From Protea cynaroides (taxonomy: Eukaryota; Streptophyta; Magnoliopsida; Proteales; Proteaceae): DNA of 64,000 bases. The notes below the pieces were generated by a model. It worked only from the letters and a program-made list of their open reading frames with translations. It did not search any database and was not told the origin of the DNA. This document shows positions 21,411-32,726 of the stretch, one piece after another (the stretch's first letter is position 1; each line of letters starts with the position of its first letter). Location: positions 86,673,789 to 86,737,788 of the forward strand of contig CM053271.1 of NCBI GenBank assembly GCA_028583415.1, in the 5' to 3' direction. The position numbers and the translations under genes are program-made.

Positions 21411-22992
21411 CACTCCATTAAGGATTGGACATCTCATCTAACCCCACAAGATTGCTAAAACCTCAACCACATCCAACTAACTGATGGAATTGTTGAAATA
21501 CAGTTTTATCCTTCATATTATAAATTGAAAAATCTTAAAATTATGTTGAATGACTAATTTGACCTTCTAATGAAACTTATATTTTCTCTCTCTCATTCCT
21601 TTCACTTAACCGTGGAGTTGATTGGAGTCTGTGAAGACGAGAGTGTGCAAATGGGAATCCGGTGAAGGGCAAAAAAGAGAAGTGAGATAGCAAAAAAGGG
21701 AAAAAGCCTGCATCAACGAAACCGCTGCGAACTTTCCGTGAATCGTTACAAGAATTGTGACAAATCCGAACACCTGTAAAAGTAAAACATCTTCCTGTTT
21801 TCTTTACCCCTCTAATTCTCTGTATCTTTAAATCTAGATTTAGGGAATATAGGAGAATAAGATAATGTAGGTTAGATTTTACAACGAATTCCTTACTGAG
21901 CCTCTTCTCGATATGCCGACGACGGTGCATGTCTTAATCGACAACATTTTTCGTTTTGATTTCACTAGCAAGAACGGCTTTGGAAATCCTACAAAAACGT
22001 TGGAAGCAAGATGATGAGGTTTTTATATCACATATTTTGGAAGCAATTGACGACAAGGTTCTTAAATCCTACAGAAACATTCATATATTTTGGAAGAAAT
22101 TGATGGCGAGGTTCTTAAATCCTGCAGAAATGTTGGAAGGGTTTACAGGAACGTTTTACAGGAAGGGCTTATAGGACGACGAGGTTCTTAAACTTTAGTT
22201 TAATTTAAATCCTGCAGAAAGGTTTTACAAGAAGAGAAGGCGATTGCAGAGAAAGGGTTTTATTTGCATCTATCGCTGTTGAGTACTCCGAGGGGTTCAC
22301 ACCTACCTGCACTTCTTTCTCTGTTTCCTTTGAGTTCTCCAAGGCAACAATCTGGAGATCTATAAAAGCGTTTGATAAAAGGGTATGTTGTAATCACATA
22401 CTGCCAAGTTCTTCTACAAATTCTAGTTTTTCCGCCATTTTTGTTGGGTTCAAGATCTTATGATGAACTAGAGCAGCAGATGAGAGAAATTCATGAAGGT
22501 TCTTGTTTTTGTTCATGAAGATCCGATTTTCTTTGTTCGTGAACTCTCAAATTTTTTTTTTTTTTCCTGATTTCATATCTATCTTTGTCTGGTTCCAGAT
22601 CTGAAACTTCATGATTTTTTCGATTTCAGATCTTGAGATGTCTATTGACTGATATTTTTGCTATTTCACCTTACAATTTCTTTTACACAACCGGTGATTC
22701 TTTTGGTTTCTTGAACGTTTCTGAAACATTCATTTAGGGTTTTAGTTTCTTGACATAGTATAAATTTCTTGAATGAACTAGGTAACAAATGAATAAAGGG
22801 TATTTTCATATTTTAACAAGCCTAAAAGGGTATTATCGTTCATTAAAATGTTCAACGATCTGACTTCAACAACTAATGGGAATATTTTAATGGAGTGGAC
22901 TTCGTTGATTAACGGACCAAACTTTTTAGGTACTAGATGAGGTTTTTGCGATCTTGTGGAGGTAGATGAGGTTTCCAATCCTTAATGGTGTG
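21411..22992. mobile_element. Non-autonomous terminal-inverted-repeat element inside L1 ORF2
   Basis: Left end CACTCCATTAAGGATTGG and the complement of the right end CACACCATTAAGGATTGG agree. The similarity extends inward about 60 bp (CTCATCTA...CCACAAGAT...GC.AAAACCTCA) with mismatches. TATA flanks both sides (21407-21410, 22993-22996), so a TA or TATA target duplication is possible. The LINE homology stops at the left end and resumes at the right. No transposase was found. The superfamily is undecided. Confidence 0.8.
21990..22260. repeat. Degenerate internal tandem repeat
   Basis: A unit containing GAGGTTCTTAAATCCT and CAGAAA..TT with ATATTTTGGAAG recurs three to four times within the inverted-repeat element, giving an open frame (21956-22174) that I do not regard as a gene. 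Confidence 0.65.
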
Positions 22993-25466
22993 TATAGCAA
23001 GCTTATCAACTAACAATAAATGTGTCAAAGCGAGGGTCCTACTTCTGATTCGTATACCCCTAACAACACCTTGTCGTTGCTTAACATTGATAATAGAAGA
23101 GAGAACATGGGCACATAAAATAAACAACGCAGGGGACAAAGGGTCCCCTTCCCGAATTCCACGTGATGGGGAAAAGGAGCCCCTCTCCGCTCCATTAATT
23201 TTAAGATTGTACAAGACTGTAGATATACATTTCATCACCTAATTCACCCAATCACGTACAAACCCCAATTTAAGAAGAACACTCTCAATGAAAGGCCATC
23301 AATTCTCTGGTATGCCTTTTGCATATCAAGTTTGAGAGCAAGATAATATGTTTTTCCCTTCTTCTTCTTCTTAATATAATTAAAAGATTCATGGGCCATT
23401 ATAATGTTATCCGAAATAAATCTTTCAGGAATAAAAGCCGACTGATTAGCAGCTATGCTGTTTCCCAAATAAGGCCGTATTCTATTAATCATAATTTTGG
23501 ATATTATCCTCATGCAAACATTATTACATAAACTTATGGGTCGAAATTGATGCATAAATTCTGGTTGCTTCACCTTTTGTATTAAGCATAAGTAAGTTTG
23601 ATTGAGATCTGGAGGAATATAACCAGAAGTAAAAAATTCATGAACGAACTTGATTATGTCTGTCTTGGTGTTCTTCCAGAATTTTTGAAAAAATAGGGGA
23701 GGAAAGCCGTCAGGGCCAGGTGATTTGAGTGGCCCAAGACCAAACATATCATCTTGAATTTCTTCCTCCATAGGGACTGCAAGTAAGCAAACATTCATCT
23801 CCTCAGTCACCAATGGTTGCACATGAAAAAGAGCTTCACTAAGATCATCTGCATGCACTCCTTCCGATTTGAAAGCCTCTACAAAATAGGCTAGAAAAGC
23901 CTGTTATAACTCTTTTTCAGAAGAATTCCCCTCTCCAAGTCTCAATTGAAGTCGAAATATCCGATTACGATTACCTCCATGAATTGTTGTGGCGAAGAAA
24001 TAACTGGTATTGGAATCCCCATGTTGGAGCCAATCAACCTTGGCCTTTTGTTTCCAAAGTAACTCCTCACGAAGCAGCTCTTCTTCAAGCCGAGCAATAA
24101 TATCATTTTCCTCCTCCTGAGAATAATCAGGACCCTGCTGTTGTTGAAGTCTTGATAACTGGTTTTTAAGCTTCTGAATATTCTATTGGACCCTCCTGAA
24201 CACCTCCCAGTTCCATTGCCTAAAAGGTTCTTTGCAATCGGAAAGTTTCCTCGTAAGAGAATCTGCAGACATACCTGATACATGAGGGGACCAGCACTGC
24301 TTCACCACTTGTAGACAACCATCATGTCTCATCCACAAGGCCTCAAATCTAAAGGGACGTTTCCCTCTGCAGCTAATACCTTTAGTAATAAGGACAATAG
24401 GATTATGGTCAAAAGCATTTGAGGAACAAATAGTTACCATGGCATTAGCAAACTGCTTTCTCCATTCCAGATTCGCAAAAGCACGACCAAGGCCAATTCT
24501 AATATTACTCTGCCGTTTACACTTATTGTTCCACGTAAAGAAAGGTCCGTGGGAAGGTATTTCCAACAATCGACAGTTATCAATAACTTGCCTAAATTGC
24601 AGACAATCCACGGCTTTATAAGATCCTCCAACTTTTTCATGCCACAATAAACAAGAATTAAAATCACTAACGCAAGCCCACTGATCAAGTAGCTGCACAC
24701 TTAGGTTTTGGCGTGACTTCACGGGATCTCCATAGACACAGGTTAAAAAGTACCATGAATTCTAAGACTGGAACCCTACAGTCAATAATATGGTGATCCG
24801 CATAAAGTATTTGAACATGAAACTGATCCTTCCAAAAAAGATCCAAACCTCCAGTTAGATTCTTTGGCTCAACGATGCAGGAGTAATCATATACAGATTT
24901 GCGAAAAATCTTTTCTAGCTGCCCTTTCTTACCTTTGTTTCCATAAAAAAGAGTAGATCTTGTTGTTCTGAGCGGAGGAGATTGAATAAAGCCTAAATCG
25001 CGAGGGGCACCCCAAACCTCTGCAATTCCAGCTTAAAACCTTCATGGCTTCCCGTGGGGCTGTTTGCCCCCAGCCACCACGGGGCCATAACATAAAACTA
25101 TCTTCAAATTTTGCAGCATCTGATGGGTGTGAGTTTGGTCGAGGTCTTTTAGCAGAAGGGGTGGAGGAAAATGCCCGATGTTGAGAAGATTAACCAATCT
25201 GCAATGGTTGCTCCGTTGCAACAACCTGAGGTAGTAGGTAATGTGGAGAGTATGTAGAAGTAACGACGGAGGTAACAAAAATGGGTTTTGGTTCATGTCC
25301 CATGACCACTGTTTGGGTTGGAGAGCCATTATTTTGGTTCATATCCCATGACCACCGTTTGGGCTGGAGGGCCGTTCAAATGACAACCAGCTATTGCAGG
25401 GGCTCCACCCGTATTGTTTACAAAAGCATAAGAACGATCTTGATGAAGATGCAGATCAGACATACA

Positions 25467-25563
25467 GGGAGGATTAGATCCGAGCCCTCCATCCAAGCCG
25501 GTGCATAAGCCCACACCCCCTGTCGGCTCATCTTATTGGCTCGGATGGAGGATTCAGATCCAG
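25467..25563. repeat. Imperfect inverted repeat in the L1 ORF1/ORF2 spacer
   Basis: CCTCCATCCAAGCC (about 25487-25500) faces GGCTCGGATGGAGG (about 25528-25541), and the flanking GATCC words also pair. It could be a very small inverted-repeat insertion in the LINE or a local duplication. Confidence 0.5.
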
Positions 25564-26023
25564 ATGACACCCACTTGTCGGCCATCGGCTGGTGGGACCC
25601 GACTCTTCTCCCTAACCCCTGGGAAGAGAGGATTTGAATCCGTCAATTGAAACTGAGGACCATCATAACCTTGTGACTTCTTGACAGGAAAAGAAACCCA
25701 TGGGCTTCATGCATTGGTGGATAGTTGGAACTCTAATGGAAATGCATCTTGGAAACATCAATAGTGGAAATGGTAGAGTATGGGTCAGCTGTAGAAACAT
25801 GAGAATAAGCCATACTTGGTGGATTAGGCTCAGATGGACCGCCATGTGGACTCTAAGGATAGGCAACCGATGTGGGAGGTATTGTATGCCATGCCGAAGG
25901 CTTAGAACTAGATTCAGATGCGATGTGTGAAACAGTGGGCTGTTGAACCATGGAAACAATAGGTTCAACTGGACAGAAAAACATTGTCGGCATCGGAGAA
26001 TGTGTACCCATCGGAGCTTAACT

Positions 26024-26840
26024 CTAAACAGGAAATAACTGAACTTCTTTTAATAACTTTTTTGCTGGAACAACACATTTCAGATCAGATGTGAACTTAC
26101 ACTGGGGTTGAAAGAAACAAAGTGAATCCTCTTCGCATCTGTGGTACTCCATGTGGTGTTTACATGCAACGCAGTAGGCATCACATTTCCCCAATTCATG
26201 GCCTAATATGCCACAGTAAGGACAAAAGAGTGGAATTCGTTCGTATTTAATGAGCATTGTTCGATTGGTTTCATATTTCCATTTAAGGATAAAGGAGGGT
26301 TTCAATGAGTCTGCCAGCAACCAGGTAATCCGAGCACGAGAAAAATAGACCCTCCACCCAAATAAAACACCATCAATAAACATAATGCGAGTAGGTTGGC
26401 CTACCTTGGTAACCAACTTAAGGACTATAAATGCAGTACCAGATCAGTGGGGATACCATGCAGTTGAATCCATATTGGGAAGCGATCGAACTCCCAACGT
26501 CGCTCAGAGTTCCATCTCTCCAAAATTAATAGGTTCCTAGCAATAGACCAAGGAAAATCATTTAAAACATGTTGTAGATCAAGCTCATGCATGAATTTGA
26601 ATGAAAAAATATCCGATGCATAAATGGAAACATGCACCCCATACTTCGTATTCCAAGTCGTCGGCAAACCATCAATCACCGCTTGACGGCGATAACTTTT
26701 CGTTTTGATTATTTTACCCACCAAAGTGAGGTGAGCTGGGAATTTGCTGAAGGATCTTCCTCTTTGCCAATGACCAGAGTGTCTTCCTCAAATTCATCTA
26801 CCAACCAAACCTGTGGATTAATCAAAGGGGTGTGTGGACC
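26024..26840 (-). pseudogene. L1 ORF1 (nucleic-acid-binding, DUF4283 and zinc knuckle), broken
   Basis: The DUF4283-like region reads LVGKIIKTKSYRRQAV...FDRFPIWIQLHGIPTDL (26425-26724), preceded in another frame by VDEFEEDTLVIGKEED (about 26760-26815). It is followed by RARITWLLADSLKPSFILKW and the knuckle CPYCGILGHELGKC (26024-26416). This ORF1 form is usual for plant L1 elements and binds the element RNA. A frameshift near 26725 and a stop near 26425 separate the parts. Confidence 0.85.
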
Positions 26841-27189
26841 ATGATCAGTAGAGCCTTGCAAATCTGGTAGGTGAGACGTGGTACTGCGTCTTGTGAATGA
26901 TTCATACCAGGAGGATGTACTAACGATATGAAGACAAAAAGGAGCATAGAAGTAAAAGAGTAGAGCATTATAAAATTTGAGGAAAGAAGATTACAATCAA
27001 TTATCAAAATAAAATGCGCCGAAGCCAAAGTAGAGAAACACGCGGAAGCGGATCGACATTTTCATTTCTTATGGATTCAGTTTACAGTATCATCTACCCA
27101 TGCAGACATCCTAGATGCTTAGGAGTGTGAAGGTTAATTGAAAACTTTAACTGCCATCAGTGAGGCCTGAAAATTTTTGAATTTAAATC

Positions 27190-28660
27190 GTAGGGCTGTG
27201 TTATTTTGGTTTATGATCCAATGAAGGGAGCCAGTGTTATATGGGCAGCTATAACTTTAGGTGGATTCACTACCAAATCAGCTTGGGATCATATTAAAAT
27301 TCACAACAAGAAAGTGAGATGGGACAATATAATTTGTTTCACGCACCAAACTCCTAGAGTCTCATTTATCTCATTGGTTGCTTTTAACATAGATTTAACT
27401 ACAAAACACAAGTTTGTTTTGATGAGAAGTTTCTAGCGACAACATGGGTATATTTGTCCAAGATGAGAAATAAACTATTGAAAAACCCCAAAGGGTAATT
27501 CAGCTAGCAAGGAGTTTACGTCTTAAGAAACAGAAGGTTCTAAGTTTAATTCTTCTTATAACCTTAAGCCACTCACATTAGAGTGTCAAGTGCTTTCTTT
27601 CCTGCTTTGGGTGCAAGTGGAATGGTTCTCATTCAACTCCAAATGACCTGGTCCATGCGGTTCAAGGGTCAATATGGGCTTGCGGGACTAGTCAGGCCAA
27701 AGATCTGGATCTCCGTCGTTAGCCAAAAAAAAAATCAAGATCATCCGCTATTTCAATGTCAATATTCAAGAAAGATGTGGGAAACAATTCTTGCTCGATC
27801 CTGCATCAAAGGAATGGACAGTTGAAAACATAAGGTAACTCCCTTTCTATGCAACTCATTAAACTTAGCTTCACCTAATCTATCATGTGTGGAGGGAGCA
27901 AAATGGTAGGAGTTTTACAACACAAAACATCCCCCTGATTACGTTATAAATTATGTTGTTAGAGGTGCATCTAATAAGTTCTCAGATATTATGGATAAGG
28001 TGGAAGACTTCCCTTGTGCAAAGAAGATTTTCAATTCATGGAACATCTCTCCTCAGTACTCAAGTTCTGTCTAAATGGGTTAAGTGGCACCTTCTTCCTC
28101 AAGGATGGATTTCTATGAATATAGATGGTTCTAAAAGACATAATGGGAGGTGCTGGGTATGGAGTTGTAGCAAGAAATTGCAATTGTCAGCCCATCTTTT
28201 TACTGGTTGGAGGGTCCTTGTTTCCAATTCTGTGATTTGGGTTGAGCTTGAAAGGATTAGACGAGGGATGGAGCTTGTAGCTACCAATGGATTTCCTAGA
28301 ATTTTGATATATTCAGACTCGTTCAACTTGATTTAATATATTCAAAAGTTGCAACGAGCTTCTTGGGAAGCTTTTTGGTATCTTCCGTAAATTCACTTTC
28401 TTTTCACCAAGTTTCAAGAGGTGGGCTTCAAAGTTGTGTATAGAGAGACTAATAGATTTGTTGACTACTTGTTTAGGAACCTGACATCCATTAGTGAAAC
28501 TTTAGTTCCTCTTTAGAATATCCCTAATGAGCTCTAGTTGCTCTTAGATAGGGATGCTTCTAGTCATTTTTGTATGTGTGTGTAAATCTCTATATATCTC
28601 TCTTTATTTTATTCTTTATAATATATGTTCTTTTTCCAATAAATATATTAAAAAAAACAC
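27190..28660 (+). pseudogene. 3' fragment of another L1 LINE (zinc-binding and RNase H)
   Basis: Plus strand. At 27230-27430 the zinc-binding reverse-transcriptase tail is seen (FTTKSAWDHIKIHNKKVRWD, PRVSFISLVAFNIDLTTKHK). 27740-27830 continues with DHPLFQCQYSRKMWETIL. RNase H is at 28085-28530 (GWISMNIDGSKRHNGR, WVELERIRRGMEL, LIYSDSFNLI, ETNRFVDYLFRNL). It ends in an A-rich tail at about 28651-28658. Many stops. It faces the minus-strand L1 head to head, and the boundary near 27050-27190 is unassigned. Confidence 0.82.
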
Positions 28661-29193
28661 TAGGACTGTGTTTGGATGTCATCAAAAGAAAGGAAAAGAA
28701 AACCAAACCATAGAGTATCTTCTTCCCCACTTTTCTTGCCGTTTAATCATAAGACAATAGAAGATTCAAACTTCAAAATTTCGAGGGAAAATTTCATGCA
28801 CCTGCCCTGCATGTTTCCATAAAGACAGACACCTCTAACTTTGCAAGAAATTACGCCGCAACCTTGTGACGGTGGTAAACGAAAAATATGTAATGACAAA
28901 ATTACCCTTCCCATGAATACACCCCATCCCCTTATTTTAACCACTCACCCGAACAAAGAAGCATAGCGTATTACTCTGCTCTTCTTCAGCAACCTCTCTT
29001 CCCATAAGCTTAATCTAGTCATCCACAAAAGTTTGTATTCTTACATCTGTTTATCTTGGACCTCTCTTCTGTATCACCTTATCTCATCGAATTTCATGGA
29101 TTTTCTTGAACGAGTAAGAATATGAAGTCTAAGAACTGTCATGGAAACAAATCTCACAACATATAAATAAGTCTTTCCTGTAAGATTTCATCA
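28661..29193. other. Intergenic sequence
   Basis: No gene. 28765-28935 contains short sentences seen in plant MITE-like DNA (GAAAATTTCATGCACCTGCCC, AAAATTACCCTTCC), but without a matching end. Confidence 0.35.
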
Positions 29194-29586
29194 TGTGAGA
29201 TTTAATTAATTACTAAACCAATTGATTAGTGGGAGTCCACATTATTTGGTTGACCAATTTTTTGGTCTGGTTCGTCACGGCTTAAAGATAAACCAACCTA
29301 ATCCGAATGGATTAGGATTTGGGATGGTATTATATATACCGTGATTAGGGTTCCCACAGCTACTGTGGATTTCACTCTTGCTCCCATACGTATAGAGATT
29401 GGAAAAGGATCTCTCGATGGTTGTGGGTGACTTGAATCAAAGGCAAGCATTGGACTCAAGCAGAAATCAATCTTCTACGTTATGTCAGATTCAATCATCT
29501 CTTTATAGTCTCCACTATATTCTAGGGTACTATATGGATCATTAGGGTTCATGGGAAAACCCTCATAAGAATTAAAACTTCTTACA
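29194..29586 (+). repeat. 5' LTR of a further LTR retrotransposon
   Basis: The start is probably TGTGAGATTT (an alternative start is TGTAAGATTTC at 29180) and the end is CTTCTTACA. A TATATATACC box (about 29332-29341) lies inside. It is followed two bases later by TGGTATCAGAGCC (29589-29601), the tRNA-Met primer binding site. No second copy is present, so the element is truncated. Confidence 0.75.
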
Positions 29587-30329
29587 ATTGGTATCAGAGC
29601 CACTCATACCTCTGTTATCTCCTAAGGTTTGGTTTCTTTTAGTTCTCCAAAATTTGTTTCCTTAAATTTTCATTTTGGTTTTCTCTAAAATTTTCTGTGG
29701 CTGTTTCTTTTAATTTTTTTTTCTATTTCTCTGTAGTTCACTATAAGTTGTTACTTTGAATTTCCTTTTTGTCTTTCTTTCACATTTCTCTATGTTTGCT
29801 TTCTTAAAATCCTAATGTGGTTTCTTTCAATTACTTCTTTGTTCTCCCTTAGAATGCTCTATGATTTGATTTCCTTGAAAATTCTAGTTTGTCTTCTCTA
29901 ATACTTCTCTATGTTATATTCTTTGTCAAGATTTTGTGAACACTTTGTTTTGTTTTAGTTGGTTTCTATTGATATTGTATATGGTTTCCAGTCTATTCCC
30001 TTTTTTATGAATTCTACGACTCTTGTCAGTTTATATTTCTCTTATTTGTCCTATCGCTTAATTGTCTATTCCCTCTTCTGGAATTTTTATTCAATCAAAT
30101 CCATTTTTTAGGGATCCCGATGATGGATAGATGTATTTCACCGACTTTGATTTGAAATTATATTCTTGATTTCACCGTTCAATGTTGTTTTGTCAAAATG
30201 CCTGAGAGATCCCGCTCCAAACTCTTTATTGAATTTCATTTGTCTTCTTCGTATTATCCTTTCTATCTCCAAGGTTTCTTATTTCAATTGTTTAATTTGT
30301 TTGATTTTAATTTCCTTTTATAGGTTGTG
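29587..30329 (+). mobile_element. Leader of the retrotransposon that hosts the 30330-37256 Copia
   Basis: T-rich untranslated sequence (TTTCTTT, GGTTTC words) directly after the primer binding site. The Copia element with duplicated TTGTG interrupts it. The continuation after 37262 shows no recognisable gag. Confidence 0.5.
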
Positions 30330-30734
30330 TGTGAGTTAGTGGCCCATATGCCACTATCCATTTTAGGTATCCCCTATTAGGAGACAAGAGAGTTATGAGC
30401 GTCGGATCTGCGGGACATGTGGCACCCAGATCACCGTCCATCCTTGATGGAAGGAGACGGTCTATAAATACTAATGGATAGGGTCCTATGCACACTGATG
30501 AAAATCTGAGAACTCCATCATGTTCTATGTCTAGGAATACAGTGAGTGCATAAAAACTATTCCCTCCTCTCTTCTCTTTTGTTACTAGACACAGGTGTTG
30601 AAGAGTGCATCAGATAGAGGTTTGTACGAGGACAACATCGGTTGGACGGACATCGGCTGTAACAGATCCCTACACTATGGTATGTCGAATATTATTCCGC
30701 ATAGACATACATATAGATAGGTGATTTTCTTACA
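30330..30734 (+). repeat. 5' LTR of Copia 30330-37256
   Basis: 405 bp, TGTGAGTTAGTGG to TTTTCTTACA, with a TATAAATACT box (30463-30472). It differs from the 3' LTR at scattered positions and small indels. Confidence 0.93.
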
Positions 30735-30737
30735 TTA

Positions 30738-30749
30738 TGGTATCAGAGC
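30738..30749 (+). promoter_or_regulatory. Primer binding site (initiator Met tRNA)
   Basis: TGGTATCAGAGC three bases after the LTR end. Confidence 0.9.
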
Positions 30750-30834
30750 GGTGTTTCCGCCGCCCGTCCACCATGCCCGGATGCTATGGAGCATCAAAAG
30801 AATAACATAAATATATATTTTTTTTGTTTTCTGT

Positions 30835-31080
30835 TTTGGCCGGCCAACAGCATTGCCGAGAGCATACAGCCAGCATCAAGCATAAGGGGCCAGACAGAGC
30901 GGTGTCCGCAGGCCTACAGAGTGCGGATGCGCACCCGCATGGCTGCCGGCCCACAGGCCAGCAGGTCAGCAGGCACGCAACCGCAAGCCTGCAGGCAGCC
31001 TGAGCAGCTCAGCCGGCAGCGCTAGGAGCAGCAAGCCAGCCCCGTAAGGGCCAGCCAGCAGGCTGCCGAAGCCGACTGAA
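30835..31080. repeat. GC-rich CAGCC/GCAGG repeat block in the leader
   Basis: A sharp change in composition. About 245 bp are dominated by CAGC, GCCAGC, GCAGGC and CCGGC words, flanked by AT-rich sequence. It opens frames on both strands by chance. It may be captured host DNA or a structured leader. Confidence 0.7.
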
Positions 31081-31694
31081 GCAGGTTTTTTCCGTGGGAT
31101 TTTTGTCCCTATATATTTTCTCTCTCACGTTTTTGGCCGATGGAGGTTGCTGTGGTGGTGACCGGCGCATTCGCCGGAGTTTTCTGGGGAGTGCGGAACA
31201 TTCAAGCACGTCCCCAGCGATAAGAGTGAAAAGATTGAAATCATAAGGATGGCATTAATTGTAAATTCAATGGAATCTCTGGGTAAAGTTAATGAAATTA
31301 GGGCTTTAGTGGTCTCAGTTCAACCGGGTTCAAGTAATTGAACCAGATAAAGACAAACCCGATTTACGGGTTGAACAGAACCAACTTAAACCTGGTATGA
31401 CCCATACTGTTCTTTAGGGTTGACCCCGAAACCGAAAACCAGATTTTCTGGTCTGGTTAACCAGGGACCTGACCGGTACACATATGGGTTGACCAGAAGA
31501 CCAGATTTATGACCCGAATTTGGATAGACTTGGGTGAGCCAGTTTGGTTGGACCGGTATGAACAGCTTTGGTTTGGTTGTTTCGGTCTGACCAAGAACCA
31601 TTTAAACTAGGTGAATCGGTTAATAGGGTGGTGACATTTAACAATTTTTGAATTGTGTTTATTATTCACCATTATATAGTTATGAACCGAACAA

Positions 31695-32060
31695 CACTAT
31701 TTTAGTGACTGCACTTTTTATGACAGTTAGTTCTGACCGTCGCTAAAAGTCAAAAGAACAGTGACTGTATTTGTTATGACTGTGTGTTTTGAACGTCGCT
31801 AAAAGTTCAGTTTCCTGTTAGTGACATTACAGACAGAACGTCACTGTATCTATATACATAGCAGAATGAATTAAGCACTGTTTTAGCGACATTTATAGAC
31901 AGAACGCCACTGTATATAGACTTACATAACAGAATGATTTATCTAACTGTTTAGTGACATTATAGAATAAACGCCACTAAAATATATGAATGCAGTGAGG
32001 TTGTTTATGTCACTGTTTTAGTGACAATAACAAACGCCATTAAAAGTTAGTGTTAAATAA
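31695..32060. repeat. Repeats with GTGAC...ACGCCACT cores in the Copia leader
   Basis: At least six loosely spaced units carry GTGAC or GCGAC, then 10-30 bp, then CGTCGCTAAA or CGCCACT. The pattern resembles subterminal repeats of CACTA-type DNA transposons, so an old DNA element may be embedded here. No termini were found. Confidence 0.6.
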
Positions 32061-32089
32061 AGTAAAGAATAAGCCATTATGAACTCTTT

Positions 32090-32360
32090 AAGATTATTAG
32101 GCTTATGTTAACACTTATGAATGGTTGTTTAAAGGATGTCATAAATAACTAAAATGCCCTTATAATAAAATTGTGTTAAAAATCAAGAAAATCATTAGGT
32201 TTATTTTAACACATATAAGTGTGCTTTTCAAGATGTCATAAATGACTAATATGCCCTTATAATAAAGTTTTGTGTTAAAATCAAGAAAATAATTAGTTTT
32301 ATTTTTAACACATATAAGTACTTATTTAAGGATGTCATAAAAGATTGAAATACCCTTCTA
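32090..32360. repeat. Three tandem copies of a 90-98 bp unit
   Basis: Units starting near 32094, 32192 and 32290 share TTAACAC.TAT, GGATGTCATAAA.GA.T and ATGCCCTTATAATAAA, with indels between copies. Confidence 0.85.
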
Positions 32361-32726
32361 GTGGTAGCCATCAGAAAATTGCATCTTTTTGCATTGGGAC
32401 TGGATATTATCCCCACAGGAAAATGTTCTTTTCTTATATGAGAAGATGGAATAAAGTAGAATGTGAAACTGTAAGATAGTGTGAGCCTTTTTCTGCCTAC
32501 AGGTGTGGAACAACCTTTTGAATTGTAGTATAGCATTCTAGTCTTATTAATACAAGCTTAGACAGATGTAGACTATAATCTTAGCCCGCAGATAATTTTG
32601 TAGGATACATCAGTCTGTTACTTAAGTTTGAAGTCAATCAACTTAGTGTAAAATTTTACATACTAAAATTGATTATAAGTTTAGCCCACAGGTAGATTAT
32701 AATAAATTTTAGTATGTGACTGATTA

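Larger units (their letters stand above)
19607..25045 (-). pseudogene. L1 ORF2 (endonuclease, reverse transcriptase, RNase H), broken
   Basis: Start ATG at 25045 opens MKVLSWNCRGLG, the N-terminus of the APE-type endonuclease. More endonuclease lies at 24183-24722 (GPFFTWNNKCKRQSNIRIGL, FDHNPIVL). Reverse transcriptase follows at 23244-23858 (LKSPGPDGFPPLFFQKFW, FRPISLCN, NQSAFIPERFISDNI, LALKLDMQKAYQRI) and 22933-23238 (GIREGDPLSPALFILC, with the usual FADD box changed to LVDK). After the insertion it resumes at about 21395 (SGQKINLQKFSLTF, YLGC) and 20897-21211. The zinc-binding region spans 20229-20993 (GTFSVRSAYH, KVKEFLWRC). RNase H is at 19607-19900 (LHVDAAVSENSNG, VVGEAMAIHEAFREA, VVESDSCL). 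Frameshifts and stops are spread along it. Confidence 0.9.
19416..27045 (-). mobile_element. L1-type LINE, nearly full length, interrupted
   Basis: On the minus strand: a 5' UTR (about 27045-26840), ORF1 with a DUF4283-like domain and zinc knuckle (26840-26024 and beyond), ORF2 from 25045 with endonuclease, reverse transcriptase, zinc-binding and RNase H domains down to about 19610, and a 30-nt poly(A) tail (poly(T) 19416-19445 on the plus strand). A 1.58-kb inverted-repeat element (21411-22992) splits ORF2. No clear target duplication was found. The 5' boundary is approximate. Confidence 0.88.

Noticed and set aside
19416..28660. Single L1 with a twin-priming inversion
   Set aside because: Both the minus-strand and plus-strand parts contain their own zinc-binding and RNase H regions and tails, so they are two elements.
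30786..31025. Ala/Gln/Arg-rich frame in the GC-rich block
   Set aside because: Low-complexity CAGC/GCAGG repeats open frames on both strands. Not a protein.
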